DNA of 64,000 nucleotides, from positions 992,001-1,056,000 of the forward strand of contig NZ_CP049869.1 in the NCBI RefSeq assembly GCF_011300455.1, given 5' to 3'. Below the pieces are notes generated by a model. It did no database searches. It was not told where the DNA came from and worked only from the letters and a program-made list of their open reading frames with translations. Both the position numbers and the translations under genes were made by a program. The stretch is from Sphingomonas piscis (GTDB lineage Bacteria > Pseudomonadota > Alphaproteobacteria > Sphingomonadales > Sphingomonadaceae). Below, one piece after another: positions 52,967-61,035 of this stretch (positions are counted from its first letter, which is position 1; each line of letters opens with the position of its first letter).

Positions 52967-54388
52967 CTATCGCGCAAGGTGCGAGAGATCGATGTCGAAG
53001 AAGTGTAGTTGGCTGATCGCGTCATGGAGTGCTGCAACACGATGCCCGTAGCCGTAACTTTCTGACACGGCGCTCGCTAGCGACTTCCCGCCGACCCAGC
53101 CCCCTAACGACATGGCAAGTTCGTGTTCCACACGACCAATTCGAAGCTCATCACGGAAGTTGTGGCGGAAAGAGTGGAAGCTCGTCCGCTCTTGGCTAGC
53201 TCCGGACCGTCGTAGAAATCGCGTGAACCACTTCGAGAAGGCGACAGCACGAACGCCTTTCGATCCTCTATCAACGTCATGAAAGAGCTTCGTCTGCCCC
53301 TCCCTTAGAAGCCCTTCCGCATAACGGACTAATCCGAGGTCAATCAGCCTCCGATGGAGCGGCACGATACGTTCGCTAACGTTGGTCTTCAACTTCTTGT
53401 CGGTGCTCCCCACCAGCGAAGTTCGGGTAATACAAATGCAGGCGATCTCCTCGATGACACGAATGTCAGTGACATCAAGTTGGCAGATTTCATTCAGACG
53501 CATCCCGGTGTGAAGAGCGATCAGGGGCACCCAGAACCTAGCATTTCTTGGACGCTGCGTTCCTTGAGAATCCCAGCCCCGCTCTCCATCGGCGCAGCCG
53601 GTATAGAGCGGGGCATGGAAGATCAGCTTCAACTGCGTCGGTGAGAACGGATGTCTCTTGTCCCGACGTGCCACCTCGTCACGAAGACGAAGCCCGCGAG
53701 CAGGATTGCGGTGAATGATCTCCTCGCCCACTGCCCAATTTAGGAACGACGAGAAGTTGCCTAGGTAGGCGTTGGCATTGGCCGTGCTGATCCGCGTGAT
53801 CGTGTCATCCGCACCAGCGCGCTTGGCAGCTTCGCGAAGAGCTAGACGCGGGAAATGCTTCGACGAGTTCCGTGGAAGGAACCGAAGCACCTCCAGTAGT
53901 TCCCGCACGTCCAGACGAGAGAGAGCCGCAATCGGCTTGTCGTCGCCGATGGCCGCGATGACCACGGCGCGCGTGGTCTCATATGCCTGCCGGGTCGATT
54001 GCGTCCACGAGTGGGTGGGGTCATCAAGGTAGCGCTGGTAGGCAGCACCGAGCGTCAAAGTAGAGGTAGGCCGCTGAGCATCAGATGTGACGGGCACGAC
54101 GTCCAATCCCTGCGAATTTCTGACACGACGGCCCGAATCGTCTGAAAACGGTCTTAAGAGCGCGTCATCGACGGTTAGGCCGGCTTGATAGCGCGCCATC
54201 TCTATATCGGCCTCCACCTGAGCCACGATGAATGGCAGGCGGCGCAGCGCTATTTCTGGGCTGTCGGTGCGCAGGGATCGCCAAACTTCGGTTCTACTGG
54301 TCAGCCGCTGAACGTCGGCGGGAAGAGTCTTCCGGAAGTAGAAACGGCCATTTCGAACGAACACGTGCCGGGGCAATTCCCGTAGCAT
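52967..54388 (-). CDS. int: Tyrosine recombinase / island integrase
   Basis: 473 residues. N-terminal arm-binding part (RHVFVRNGRFYFRKTLPADV), SAM-like core-binding region (TLGAAYQRYLDDPTHSWTQS), and C-terminal catalytic domain with Arg in LIALHTGMRLNEICQLD near residue 293, the HxxR box FHSFRHNFRDEL near 405, LGGWVGGKS and the nucleophile Tyr in SESYGYGHR near 444. Typical of phage-like integrases in alphaproteobacterial tRNA islands. It reads away from tRNA-Leu and is flanked on both sides by the 168-bp repeats. Four CCGTAGCA motifs near its start are candidate arm sites and overlap its promoter. Confidence 0.94.
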   Translation of the reverse strand: MLRELPRHVFVRNGRFYFRKTLPADVQRLTSRTEVWRSLRTDSPEIALRRLPFIVAQVEADIEMARYQAGLTVDDALLRPFSDDSGRRVRNSQGLDVVPVTSDAQRPTSTLTLGAAYQRYLDDPTHSWTQSTRQAYETTRAVVIAAIGDDKPIAALSRLDVRELLEVLRFLPRNSSKHFPRLALREAAKRAGADDTITRISTANANAYLGNFSSFLNWAVGEEIIHRNPARGLRLRDEVARRDKRHPFSPTQLKLIFHAPLYTGCADGERGWDSQGTQRPRNARFWVPLIALHTGMRLNEICQLDVTDIRVIEEIACICITRTSLVGSTDKKLKTNVSERIVPLHRRLIDLGLVRYAEGLLREGQTKLFHDVDRGSKGVRAVAFSKWFTRFLRRSGASQERTSFHSFRHNFRDELRIGRVEHELAMSLGGWVGGKSLASAVSESYGYGHRVAALHDAISQLHFFDIDLSHLAR

Positions 54389-54481
54389 AGTCCCGTAGCA
54401 GCTCGAGGAACGGTATCCCGCAGATTTCAGGGACTTTCCGGACGAATTATGGGCACCATGCCGTAGCAGAGAACCGTAGCA
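54380..54481. promoter_or_regulatory. Four CCGTAGCA repeats: candidate integrase arm sites
   Basis: CCGTAGCA at 54380-54387, 54393-54400, 54461-54468 and 54474-54481, all in the same orientation and in two closely spaced pairs. They cover the integrase start region and the DNA leading to the att core. Copies of the last two recur inverted in IR2-L (near 52876 and 52889). Confidence 0.5.
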
Positions 54482-54562
54482 TTGACGCTCGGGAGACCGT
54501 CTGGAGGACGATTTCCCAACCTTTTCAGTGCGGATTTCACGGTTGGTGCCCAGGAGAGGACT
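54395..54562 (+). repeat. Right copy of 168-bp inverted repeat (IR2-R), overlapping the tRNA end
   Basis: Same 168 bases as 52795-52962 in opposite orientation. It ends in the tRNA-Leu 3' end, so its last 19 bases are part of the functional tRNA gene and of attR. Confidence 0.95.
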
Positions 54563-54630
54563 CGAACCTCCACGCCCTTGCGAGCGCCAGCACCTGAAGC
54601 TGGTGCGTCTACCAATTCCGCCACCTGGGC
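54544..54630 (-). tRNA. tRNA-Leu(CAG), integration target of the island
   Basis: On the minus strand: acceptor GCCCAGG pairing with CCTGGGC, discriminator A, encoded CCA at 54546-54544. Anticodon CAG lies in the loop CTTCAGG, with a long variable arm and T-arm GGAGGTTCGAGTCCTC. The gene is intact; its 3' end is the att site. The sequence just downstream now belongs to the island. Confidence 0.95.
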
Positions 54631-54718
54631 ACAGGGTCGTCTTGTTGGCAGGCGGCGCGGATAGGGGTGCAAGCGGCGCCTTGTCAATGGCGCTTTGGAG
54701 CCGCTAGGGCACGCGGCC

Positions 54719-55681
54719 ATGGAACGTCTCGAACCCGCGGAACAGCTCGTCACCGTTTTCGGCGGCGGCGGCTTCATCGGCCGCTACGTATGCGAATATC
54801 TGCTGAAGGCGGGCGTCCGCGTCCGTGTTGCGTCGCGCGATCCCCGCACGGCCCATCATATCCAGCCGCTCGGACAGGTTGGGCAGGTCGGTTATGTTCG
54901 CGCCGACATCACGAACGAGCGCTCCGTTGAAGCCGCCGTTCATGGCGCCACCGCCGTGGTGAACCTTCCCGGCGTGCTCAAGGGCCGGTTCGAGGCCGTC
55001 CACGTGGACGGCGCAAGGTTCGTCGCGGAGGCGACCGCGAGGGAGGGCGCCAATGCCTTGGTCCACGTGTCCGCGATCAATGCCGACGCGGCGTCGCAAT
55101 CTTCCTATGGCAGCAGCAAGGGCCGGGGCGAGGAGGCGGTCCGCGCTGCCTTTCCGCAAGCGACGATCATCCGTCCGAGCCTGGTATTCGGCCCCGAAGA
55201 TCAGCTGACCAACCGATTTGCGGGCATGGCTCAGCTACCCTTTCTGCCGATCGTCGCCGCGCAAACCAAGTTCCAGCCCGTTTACGTTCGCGATCTCGGT
55301 CAGGCGATCGCCCGTGCGACACTGGAGCCACTGACCTTTGGCGGTCAGACGTTTGAGATCGGCGGACCCGAGGTAATGAGCATGCGCGATCTTCACCAAA
55401 CGATCCTGGAACTCACGGGACAGACGCCCGATGTCGTTGAAGTCCCGAGCTTCGCCGCCTCCATGCTCGCCAAGTTCGGCTGGCTGCCGGGTGCGCCGCT
55501 GACCAAGGATCAATGGACGATGCTCCAGCAGGACAATGTCGCCGCCCAAGATGCTAAACGGCTGGAGGCGTTTGGGATCAAGCCGACGCCGCTAGGCGCG
55601 GTCGGACACGAATGGCTTGGCCGTTTCCACCGCGGCGGCCGCTTTGCCGGGCGGCGGATCAACCTGACGGCGACGAACTAG
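54719..55681 (+). CDS. NDUFA9-like NAD(P)-binding protein (complex I-associated family)
   Basis: 320 residues from ATG 54719 (TAGGGCA upstream). Atypical SDR with Rossmann motif VTVFGGGGFIGRYVCEYLLKAG, VHVSAINADAASQSSYGSSKG (YxxxK partly modified) and RPSLVFGPEDQLTNRFAGMA. Bacterial proteins of this group resemble the mitochondrial complex I subunit NDUFA9 and may handle a quinone-pathway or lipid intermediate. It is four bases upstream of uppP and in the same direction. Confidence 0.9.
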   Translation: MERLEPAEQLVTVFGGGGFIGRYVCEYLLKAGVRVRVASRDPRTAHHIQPLGQVGQVGYVRADITNERSVEAAVHGATAVVNLPGVLKGRFEAVHVDGARFVAEATAREGANALVHVSAINADAASQSSYGSSKGRGEEAVRAAFPQATIIRPSLVFGPEDQLTNRFAGMAQLPFLPIVAAQTKFQPVYVRDLGQAIARATLEPLTFGGQTFEIGGPEVMSMRDLHQTILELTGQTPDVVEVPSFAASMLAKFGWLPGAPLTKDQWTMLQQDNVAAQDAKRLEAFGIKPTPLGAVGHEWLGRFHRGGRFAGRRINLTATN

Positions 55682-55685
55682 AACC

Positions 55686-56486
55686 GTGCCGATCCTGCTG
55701 CTGGTCATCATTCTCGGCATCGTCGAGGGGGTAACCGAATATCTGCCGGTGTCGTCCACCGGCCACTTGATCCTGGCTACCGAGTTGCTGGGCTTCAAGG
55801 CGGGCGACTGGGAGTTGTTCAACGTCGCCATTCAGCCGGGCGCGATCCTGGCGATCGTGGTCCTTTACTGGCGAACCTTCTGGACGGTCATCACCGGCTT
55901 GTTCAGCGTCGAAGCGGGGGCACTGGTTTTCACCCGTAACGTGCTGGTCGCCTTTTTCCCGGCCGTGGTGCTTGGGCTCGCCCTTGGCGACTATATCGAC
56001 CTTCTGCTGGAAAACGCAGTGGTGGTCGCCTGGGCGCTGATCATCGGCGGCATCGCCATCCTGATCGTCGAGCGGTTCGCCAAGCCGGTGCATGTCGGCG
56101 GGGTTGCCAACGTGTCGCTGAAGCAATCGGTGGCGGTCGGTCTGGTGCAGTGCCTCGCCATGATCCCAGGCGTCAGCCGCTCGGGCGCCACCATCCTTGG
56201 TGCGATGAGCTTCGGCGTCGACCGTCGCACGGCGGCGGAGTTCAGCTTCTTCCTTGCGGTTCCGACCCTCGCCGGCGCTACGACCCTGCAATTGTTCAAG
56301 CACCGGGACCAGATCACCTCCGACCAGATCGGCTACATCGGTCTCGGTGCGTTCGTGTCCTTCATCGTCGCCGTCGTGGTGGTCAAAGCCTTCATGGCGA
56401 TCGTCACCCGCTTCGGTTTCGGCCCATTCGCCTGGTATCGGATCATTGCCGGAGCCGCGGCGCTGATCTGGCTGGGAATGCGCTGA
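55686..56486 (+). CDS. uppP: Undecaprenyl-diphosphatase
   Basis: 266 residues from GTG 55686. Inner-membrane enzyme that dephosphorylates C55-PP to recycle the lipid carrier for peptidoglycan and other glycans. Signatures: GIVEGVTEYLPVSSTGHLIL (Glu-rich active-site motif) and MIPGVSRSGATILGAMSFG (PGxSRSG), which are duplicated halves of the active site. Seven to eight membrane segments. It closely follows the NDUFA9-like gene. Confidence 0.96.
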   Translation: MPILLLVIILGIVEGVTEYLPVSSTGHLILATELLGFKAGDWELFNVAIQPGAILAIVVLYWRTFWTVITGLFSVEAGALVFTRNVLVAFFPAVVLGLALGDYIDLLLENAVVVAWALIIGGIAILIVERFAKPVHVGGVANVSLKQSVAVGLVQCLAMIPGVSRSGATILGAMSFGVDRRTAAEFSFFLAVPTLAGATTLQLFKHRDQITSDQIGYIGLGAFVSFIVAVVVVKAFMAIVTRFGFGPFAWYRIIAGAAALIWLGMR

Positions 56487-56536
56487 TACATCTGGCATTC
56501 AGCTTCTGCTAAGCTGTTGATTGGCAAGGGTCCATC

Positions 56537-56974
56537 ATGCGTAGCCTGTTCGCTTTTGCACTCCTTGGAGTCGCTGCTGCTCCAGCCGCTGCCCAGCCGG
56601 CGGTGCCCGACGCCACCGAGATCCAGCGCGCGCTCAACGATCCAGCGATCACCGATCAGCTGACGCGAGTGCTGCCGGCACTTGGTGACGCGTTGCTGAA
56701 CATGCCCGTGGGCCCGCTCCAGGCAGCTATCGAGGGCCGGCCGGCGACCCGCGCCGATCAGCGCACCACTGTCCGTGACCTCGGCCGTCGCAGGGATCCG
56801 AACTTCGACCGCAAGCTGAAGGCGGATCTGGCGAACAGCGGCGAGACGATGAAGGCGGGCATGAAAGCGATGTCCACGGCGCTGCCGGCGATAGTGGAAG
56901 GCTTGCAGAAAGCGGCGGCAGAGGTGGAGAAGGCAACCGCGAACCTTCCATCCCCAACTTATCCCAAGCGCTGA
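56537..56974 (+). CDS. Small secreted hypothetical protein (145 aa)
   Basis: Signal peptide MRSLFAFALLGVAAAPAAAQ, then a helical Ala/Leu-rich protein with DATEIQRALNDPAITDQLTR and a C-terminal amphipathic helix (IVEGLQKAAAEVEKATANL). Periplasmic by prediction. Similar short proteins occur in sphingomonads, to my recollection; function is unknown. It follows uppP by 50 bases and may be cotranscribed. Confidence 0.8.
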   Translation: MRSLFAFALLGVAAAPAAAQPAVPDATEIQRALNDPAITDQLTRVLPALGDALLNMPVGPLQAAIEGRPATRADQRTTVRDLGRRRDPNFDRKLKADLANSGETMKAGMKAMSTALPAIVEGLQKAAAEVEKATANLPSPTYPKR

Positions 56975-57020
56975 GCCGCAGCGCCTAGACCAATTCGTTA
57001 ACACCGTTAAAGCGGCTGCC

Positions 57021-57692
57021 ATGTGGCAGCTGTTCCAATTTCCGCTGTGCCCCTTCTCCCGCAAGGTCCGGCTTGTGCTCGCCGAAAAGGGCGTGGCCCA
57101 TGAACTGGTGCGCGAATATCCCTGGGCACGGCGCGACGAGTTCATCGACCTCAACCCTGCGTGTGAGACGCCGGTCATGGTCGACACTGAGACAGGCACG
57201 AGCCTGATCGGAAGCCAGCCGATCATCGAGTTCTTCGAAGAGACGGTCGACAAGATGCCGATGATCCACGGCGATGCGGCGCACCGGGCAGAAATCCGCC
57301 GACTGGTCGAATGGTTCGACGAGAAGTTATTTCGCGAAGTGGTCGAGCCGATCATGAATGAGCGGATGCGCAAGCGGATCGTCGACCGTGCGGCGCCCGA
57401 CACGAAGATGCTCCGCGAGGCGATGCGGATCGCCAACGGGCATCTGGATTATCTCGATTATCTGCTCGATCATCGCCGTTGGATGGCGGGCGCTGGGCTG
57501 AGCCTGGCGGACTTCACAGCGGCAGCACATTTGTCGGTGGTGGATTACCTCGGCGGGCTAGACTGGCGCGGGCACAAGCAGACCAAGGACTGGTACTCGG
57601 TCATGAAGTCGCGGCCCGGTTTCCGGCCGCTCCTTGGGGAGCGAATGGAAGTCATCGTTCCTCCGCAGCACTACGACAAGGTGGACTTTTAG
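57021..57692 (+). CDS. Glutathione S-transferase family protein
   Basis: 223 residues. Thioredoxin-like N-terminal domain with FPLCPFSRKVRLVLAEKGV (Cys-Pro-Phe-Ser, giving either a Ser or Cys catalytic residue), LNPACETPVMVD (cis-Pro) and GSQPIIEFFEE. The all-helical C-terminal domain has MAGAGLSLADFTAAAHLSVV with the conserved Asp of the N-capping box. Substrate is unknown; detoxification or stress defence is typical. Confidence 0.93.
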   Translation: MWQLFQFPLCPFSRKVRLVLAEKGVAHELVREYPWARRDEFIDLNPACETPVMVDTETGTSLIGSQPIIEFFEETVDKMPMIHGDAAHRAEIRRLVEWFDEKLFREVVEPIMNERMRKRIVDRAAPDTKMLREAMRIANGHLDYLDYLLDHRRWMAGAGLSLADFTAAAHLSVVDYLGGLDWRGHKQTKDWYSVMKSRPGFRPLLGERMEVIVPPQHYDKVDF

Positions 57693-57794
57693 CAGCAGCC
57701 GCCGAGAGCAAGCGAGGCTTTGCAAAGCAAAGACGAGCTTGGTCGAGTGATGGCGAATGCCGGCCGGCGGGTCGGCGCAGCCGAACCCGACCGA

Positions 57795-57819
57795 CGTCAC
57801 GCGATTCACTTGCGTGACG
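57795..57819. terminator. Hairpin between convergent GST and ubiG genes
   Basis: CGTCACGC (57795-57802) pairs perfectly with GCGTGACG (57812-57819) around a nine-base loop in the 178-base convergent gap. There is no strong T-run on either side, so any terminator role would be bidirectional and weak. I see no gene in this gap. Confidence 0.4.
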
Positions 57820-57870
57820 GCCCCTCCGCCATGCTGCGCATGGGTCGCCCTCCCCGCCACGGGGATGACC

Positions 57871-58605
57871 TTAGGCGTGAACCGCCGCCACCAGATAGTT
57901 TAGCGACAAATCCTCGCTGATATGCAACCCACGGGTCGGTGACACGGCAATCCCCTCAACGTCGACGCACCGTAGCCCCGCATCCGCAAGCAAGACCTTC
58001 ATGCGATCCGGCGCAATGAACTTGTCGAAGTCGTGCGTGCCGCGCGGTATCCGTCCGAACCCTTCCGCCAGCGTGATGGTCAGCAGCCTCGACCAGGCGG
58101 TCTGGTTTGGCGTGGACAGGATCATCAGGCCGCCCGGCGCGAGCCGCGCCGCCAGTGCCTTGATGAACGCACCCGGGTCCACGACATGCTCGACCACCTC
58201 AAGCGAAGTAACCAGGTCGAACCGACCTTCCAGGTCAGCAACGTCGGCGACCCGATAGGTGATCTCCAGCCCCTGCCCCGCTGCATGCGCCTGCGCGGCA
58301 GCGATCAGCTCTGGCGCCGCATCGACTCCGGTGACCTCGGCCCCCATCCGCGCCAGCGGCTCGCACAGCAGTCCGGCCCCGCAACCGACATCCAGCGCCG
58401 TCTTACCCTCCAGCGGTCGCCTCGCGCACTCGTCCAACGACCAATGCTGATCCACCTGGTCACGAATATAGGACAGCCGCACCGGGTTGAGCTTGTGGAG
58501 CATGGCTGAGCTGCCGTTCGGGTCCCACCAGTCCTGGGCCATGGCCCCGAAATGCCGGGCCTCACCGGCGACGATCGTGGATCCCGTAGCGCTTGTGCTT
58601 GCCAT
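57871..58605 (-). CDS. ubiG: Ubiquinone biosynthesis O-methyltransferase
   Basis: 244 residues; SAM-dependent enzyme making both O-methylations of ubiquinone. It has the UbiG N-terminal signature EARHFGAMAQDWWDPNGSSAMLHKLNPVRL, motif I ALDVGCGAGLLCEPLARMGA, LVTSLEVVEHVVDP and STPNQTAWSRLLTI with the typical membrane-associating insert. It is divergent from lysC with a 56-base gap. Confidence 0.95.
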   Translation of the reverse strand: MASTSATGSTIVAGEARHFGAMAQDWWDPNGSSAMLHKLNPVRLSYIRDQVDQHWSLDECARRPLEGKTALDVGCGAGLLCEPLARMGAEVTGVDAAPELIAAAQAHAAGQGLEITYRVADVADLEGRFDLVTSLEVVEHVVDPGAFIKALAARLAPGGLMILSTPNQTAWSRLLTITLAEGFGRIPRGTHDFDKFIAPDRMKVLLADAGLRCVDVEGIAVSPTRGLHISEDLSLNYLVAAVHA

Positions 58606-58661
58606 TTATGCTTTCTAACAGGGCGCCGCACTCGCAGCTACAGGATACGAAGACCTCCGCC

Positions 58662-59912
58662 ATGGCCCGCATCGTGATGAAGTTCGGCGGCACGTCGATG
58701 GCGGGCATCGAGCGGATCCGCAACGTCGCGAGCCGCGTGAAGCGGGAACGCGAGGCCGGCAACGAGGTGCTGGTGGTCGTCTCCGCCATGGCCGGCGAGA
58801 CCGACCGGCTGGTGCAGCTTTGCCGCGAAGCCTCCGCTTTGTCCGACCCCAAGGAATATGACGTCGTCGTTGCCAGCGGCGAGCAGGTGACGGCGGGCCT
58901 GCTTGCGATGACCCTTCAGGGCATGGGTTTGAAAGCGCGTAGCTTCATGGGATGGCAGTTGGTGCGCTCGGTCGGTGCCCACGGCAACAGCCGCATCGAA
59001 GCGATCGAACGCGAGTTGCTCGACGAGGCGCTTCATGGCGGCACCGTGGCGGTCATCCCCGGCTTTCAAGGCGTCAGCGAGGACGGGCGGGTCACCACCT
59101 TGGGCCGCGGCGGTTCCGACACCTCCGCAGTCGGCATTGCCGCCGGTGTTGGGGCTGACCGCTGCGACATCTACACGGACGTGGACGGAGTCTACACCAC
59201 CGACCCGCGCATTGTGCCGCGGGCACGCAAGCTGGACTTCATCACCTTCGAAGAAATGCTGGAGCTTGCAGGCGTCGGCGCCAAGGTGCTGCAGACACGC
59301 TCGGTCGGGCTCGCGATGCGCGAAAACCTGCCGTTGCGCGTGCTATCGGCATTCGAAGACCTGCCGGGCACCGAAGTCGTCGCCGAATTGGGAGCGGACA
59401 TGGAACGCAATACGATCGCCGGGATCGCTACCGACCGGAACGAAGCCAAGATCACCCTCACGCGCCTCGCCGATCGCGCCGGCGTCGTCGGCGCCGTGCT
59501 CGGCCCCTTGGCGGAGGCAGGTATCGCCATCGACATGATTGTCCAGGCCGCCAGCCGGGAGGGCGCGGAGAGCGACATCACCTTTACCGTGCCCACCGCC
59601 TCGCTCCACCAGGCAATGGCGGTGATCGAGACGCGCAAGGCAGATATCGGCTACGACGAAATGCTGTTCGATCCGAACGTCGCCAAGGTCAGCATCGTCG
59701 GCGTCGGCATCCGTTCCAACCCCGCGCTGGCCGCAACCATGTTCAAGGCGCTTGCCGAAGCGCGCATCAACCTGATCGCGGTGTCGGCCAGCGAGATCAA
59801 GGTAAGCGCCCTGATGACCGAGGACCAGATGGAAACGGCGGTGCGGGTGCTTCACACCGCCTTCGGGCTGGACTCGCGCCCCGATGAAAAAGCCGCCGGA
59901 GCCGCTGCGTGA
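58662..59912 (+). CDS. lysC: Aspartate kinase
   Basis: 416 residues from ATG 58662. Commits aspartate to the Lys/Thr/Met/DAP pathway. Catalytic domain: MKFGGTSMAGIERIRNVA, VASGEQVTAGLLAM, VTTLGRGGSDTSAVGIAAGV, CDIYTDVDGVYTTDPRIV. Two ACT domains follow (ITLTRLADRAGVVGAVLGPL and VSIVGVGIRSNPALAATMFK), which give feedback control by lysine and threonine in alpha/beta-type enzymes. The next gene starts on its stop codon (GTGA). Confidence 0.97.
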   Translation: MARIVMKFGGTSMAGIERIRNVASRVKREREAGNEVLVVVSAMAGETDRLVQLCREASALSDPKEYDVVVASGEQVTAGLLAMTLQGMGLKARSFMGWQLVRSVGAHGNSRIEAIERELLDEALHGGTVAVIPGFQGVSEDGRVTTLGRGGSDTSAVGIAAGVGADRCDIYTDVDGVYTTDPRIVPRARKLDFITFEEMLELAGVGAKVLQTRSVGLAMRENLPLRVLSAFEDLPGTEVVAELGADMERNTIAGIATDRNEAKITLTRLADRAGVVGAVLGPLAEAGIAIDMIVQAASREGAESDITFTVPTASLHQAMAVIETRKADIGYDEMLFDPNVAKVSIVGVGIRSNPALAATMFKALAEARINLIAVSASEIKVSALMTEDQMETAVRVLHTAFGLDSRPDEKAAGAAA

Positions 59913-60967
59913 GCGGTGAGGGCCTGATCGCCGATACGCGTCCGATGCATGCCTCGATCGGGCATGCCCGCCTCGAGGAACTGATGCAGCGCGGCACCGA
60001 TTTCCTCGGCTGTGAGGTCGCGGTGCTCGGCGGCGCCATGAGCTGGGTGTCGGAGCGCAACCTCGTCTCCGCCATCTCCAACGCCGGCGGTTTCGGCGTG
60101 ATCGCCTGCGGTGCGATGACTCCCGAGCTGCTCGACACGGAGATTGCCGAAACCAAGGCGCGTACCGCCAAGCCGTTCGGCGTCAACCTCATCACCATGC
60201 ACCCGCAACTAAGCGATTTGATCGATGTCTGCGGCAAACATGGTGTCGGCCACGTTGTGCTTGCCGGTGGCCTTCCCCCGGGTGGAGCGATCGACCGCAT
60301 CAAAGGCAATGGCGCCAAGCTGATCGCCTTCGCTCCCGCGCTGGCCTTGGCTAAGAAATTGATGCGCTCGGGCGCAGACGCGCTGGTGATCGAGGGCATG
60401 GAAGCAGGCGGCCACATCGGCCCTGTCTCCACGTCGGTTCTGGCACAGGAGATCCTGCCGTCCGTGTGCAACGACATCCCCGTCTTCGTCGCCGGGGGCA
60501 TCGGGCGCGGCGAGGCGATCGCCGCTTACCTGGAGATGGGCGCGGTTGGCGTTCAGCTCGGTACCCGCTTCGTTTGCGCCACCGAGAGCATCGCCCATGC
60601 CAACTTCAAGAAGGCATTCATCCGCGCCTCGGCCCGCGATGCCATACCGTCCGTGCAGATCGATCCGCGCCTGCCCGTGATCCCGGTCCGCGCGCTGAAG
60701 AACCGCGAAATGGAGAATTTCGCGGCCAAGCAGCGGGAGGTTGCGGGCCTGCTCGACACCGGCACAGTGGAAATGGCCGAGGCGCAGCTCCAGATCGAGC
60801 ATTACTGGGCGGGTGCGCTCCGGCGCGCCGTGATCGACGGCGACGTCGAGAGCGGCTCCGTCATGGCCGGGCAATCGGTTGGCATGGTGACCAAGGAGCA
60901 GCCGGTCGCCGAAATCCTTGACGAGCTGATGGAGCAGGCTGCGGCGGCGCTCGAAAGCCGAGCATAG
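59909..60967 (+). CDS. Nitronate monooxygenase / 2-nitropropane dioxygenase family protein
   Basis: 352 residues from GTG 59909, coupled to lysC. FMN TIM barrel: GAMSWVSERNLVSAISNAGGFG, FGVNLITMHP, VIEGMEAGGHIGPVSTSVL (substrate/FMN loop with His) and VFVAGGIGRGEAIAAYLEMGAVGVQLGTRF. Relatives are nitronate monooxygenases or FabK-type enoyl-ACP reductases; which of these applies cannot be settled from sequence, though FabK-like enzymes are usually shorter. The link with lysine synthesis, if any, is unknown. Confidence 0.92.
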   Translation: MSGEGLIADTRPMHASIGHARLEELMQRGTDFLGCEVAVLGGAMSWVSERNLVSAISNAGGFGVIACGAMTPELLDTEIAETKARTAKPFGVNLITMHPQLSDLIDVCGKHGVGHVVLAGGLPPGGAIDRIKGNGAKLIAFAPALALAKKLMRSGADALVIEGMEAGGHIGPVSTSVLAQEILPSVCNDIPVFVAGGIGRGEAIAAYLEMGAVGVQLGTRFVCATESIAHANFKKAFIRASARDAIPSVQIDPRLPVIPVRALKNREMENFAAKQREVAGLLDTGTVEMAEAQLQIEHYWAGALRRAVIDGDVESGSVMAGQSVGMVTKEQPVAEILDELMEQAAAALESRA

Positions 60968-61035
60968 TAAGCTACCCGCTCCGCTGTGAAGAGTTCAGCG
61001 TGACAGCCCACGGAGCAATCTGGTAGCCGTCCGCC

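Larger units (their letters stand above)
36247..54563. mobile_element. Genomic island integrated in tRNA-Leu(CAG)
   Basis: About 18.3 kb bounded by direct repeats of the tRNA-Leu 3' end (36247-36265 and 54544-54563) with a tyrosine recombinase next to the intact tRNA. The interior is visibly more A+T-rich than both flanks and carries a resolvase, an orphan methyltransferase, an unknown multi-ATPase operon and many unknowns. Two nested sets of inverted repeats and extra inverted copies of the att core make it more complex than a simple integrative element. No conjugation or replication genes are recognised, so it may need helper functions to move. Confidence 0.9.

Noticed and set aside
57720..57920. 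66-codon plus-strand ORF between the GST and ubiG genes
   Set aside because: Pro/Arg-rich low-complexity reading that runs into ubiG antisense; the gap is better explained by a convergent hairpin.
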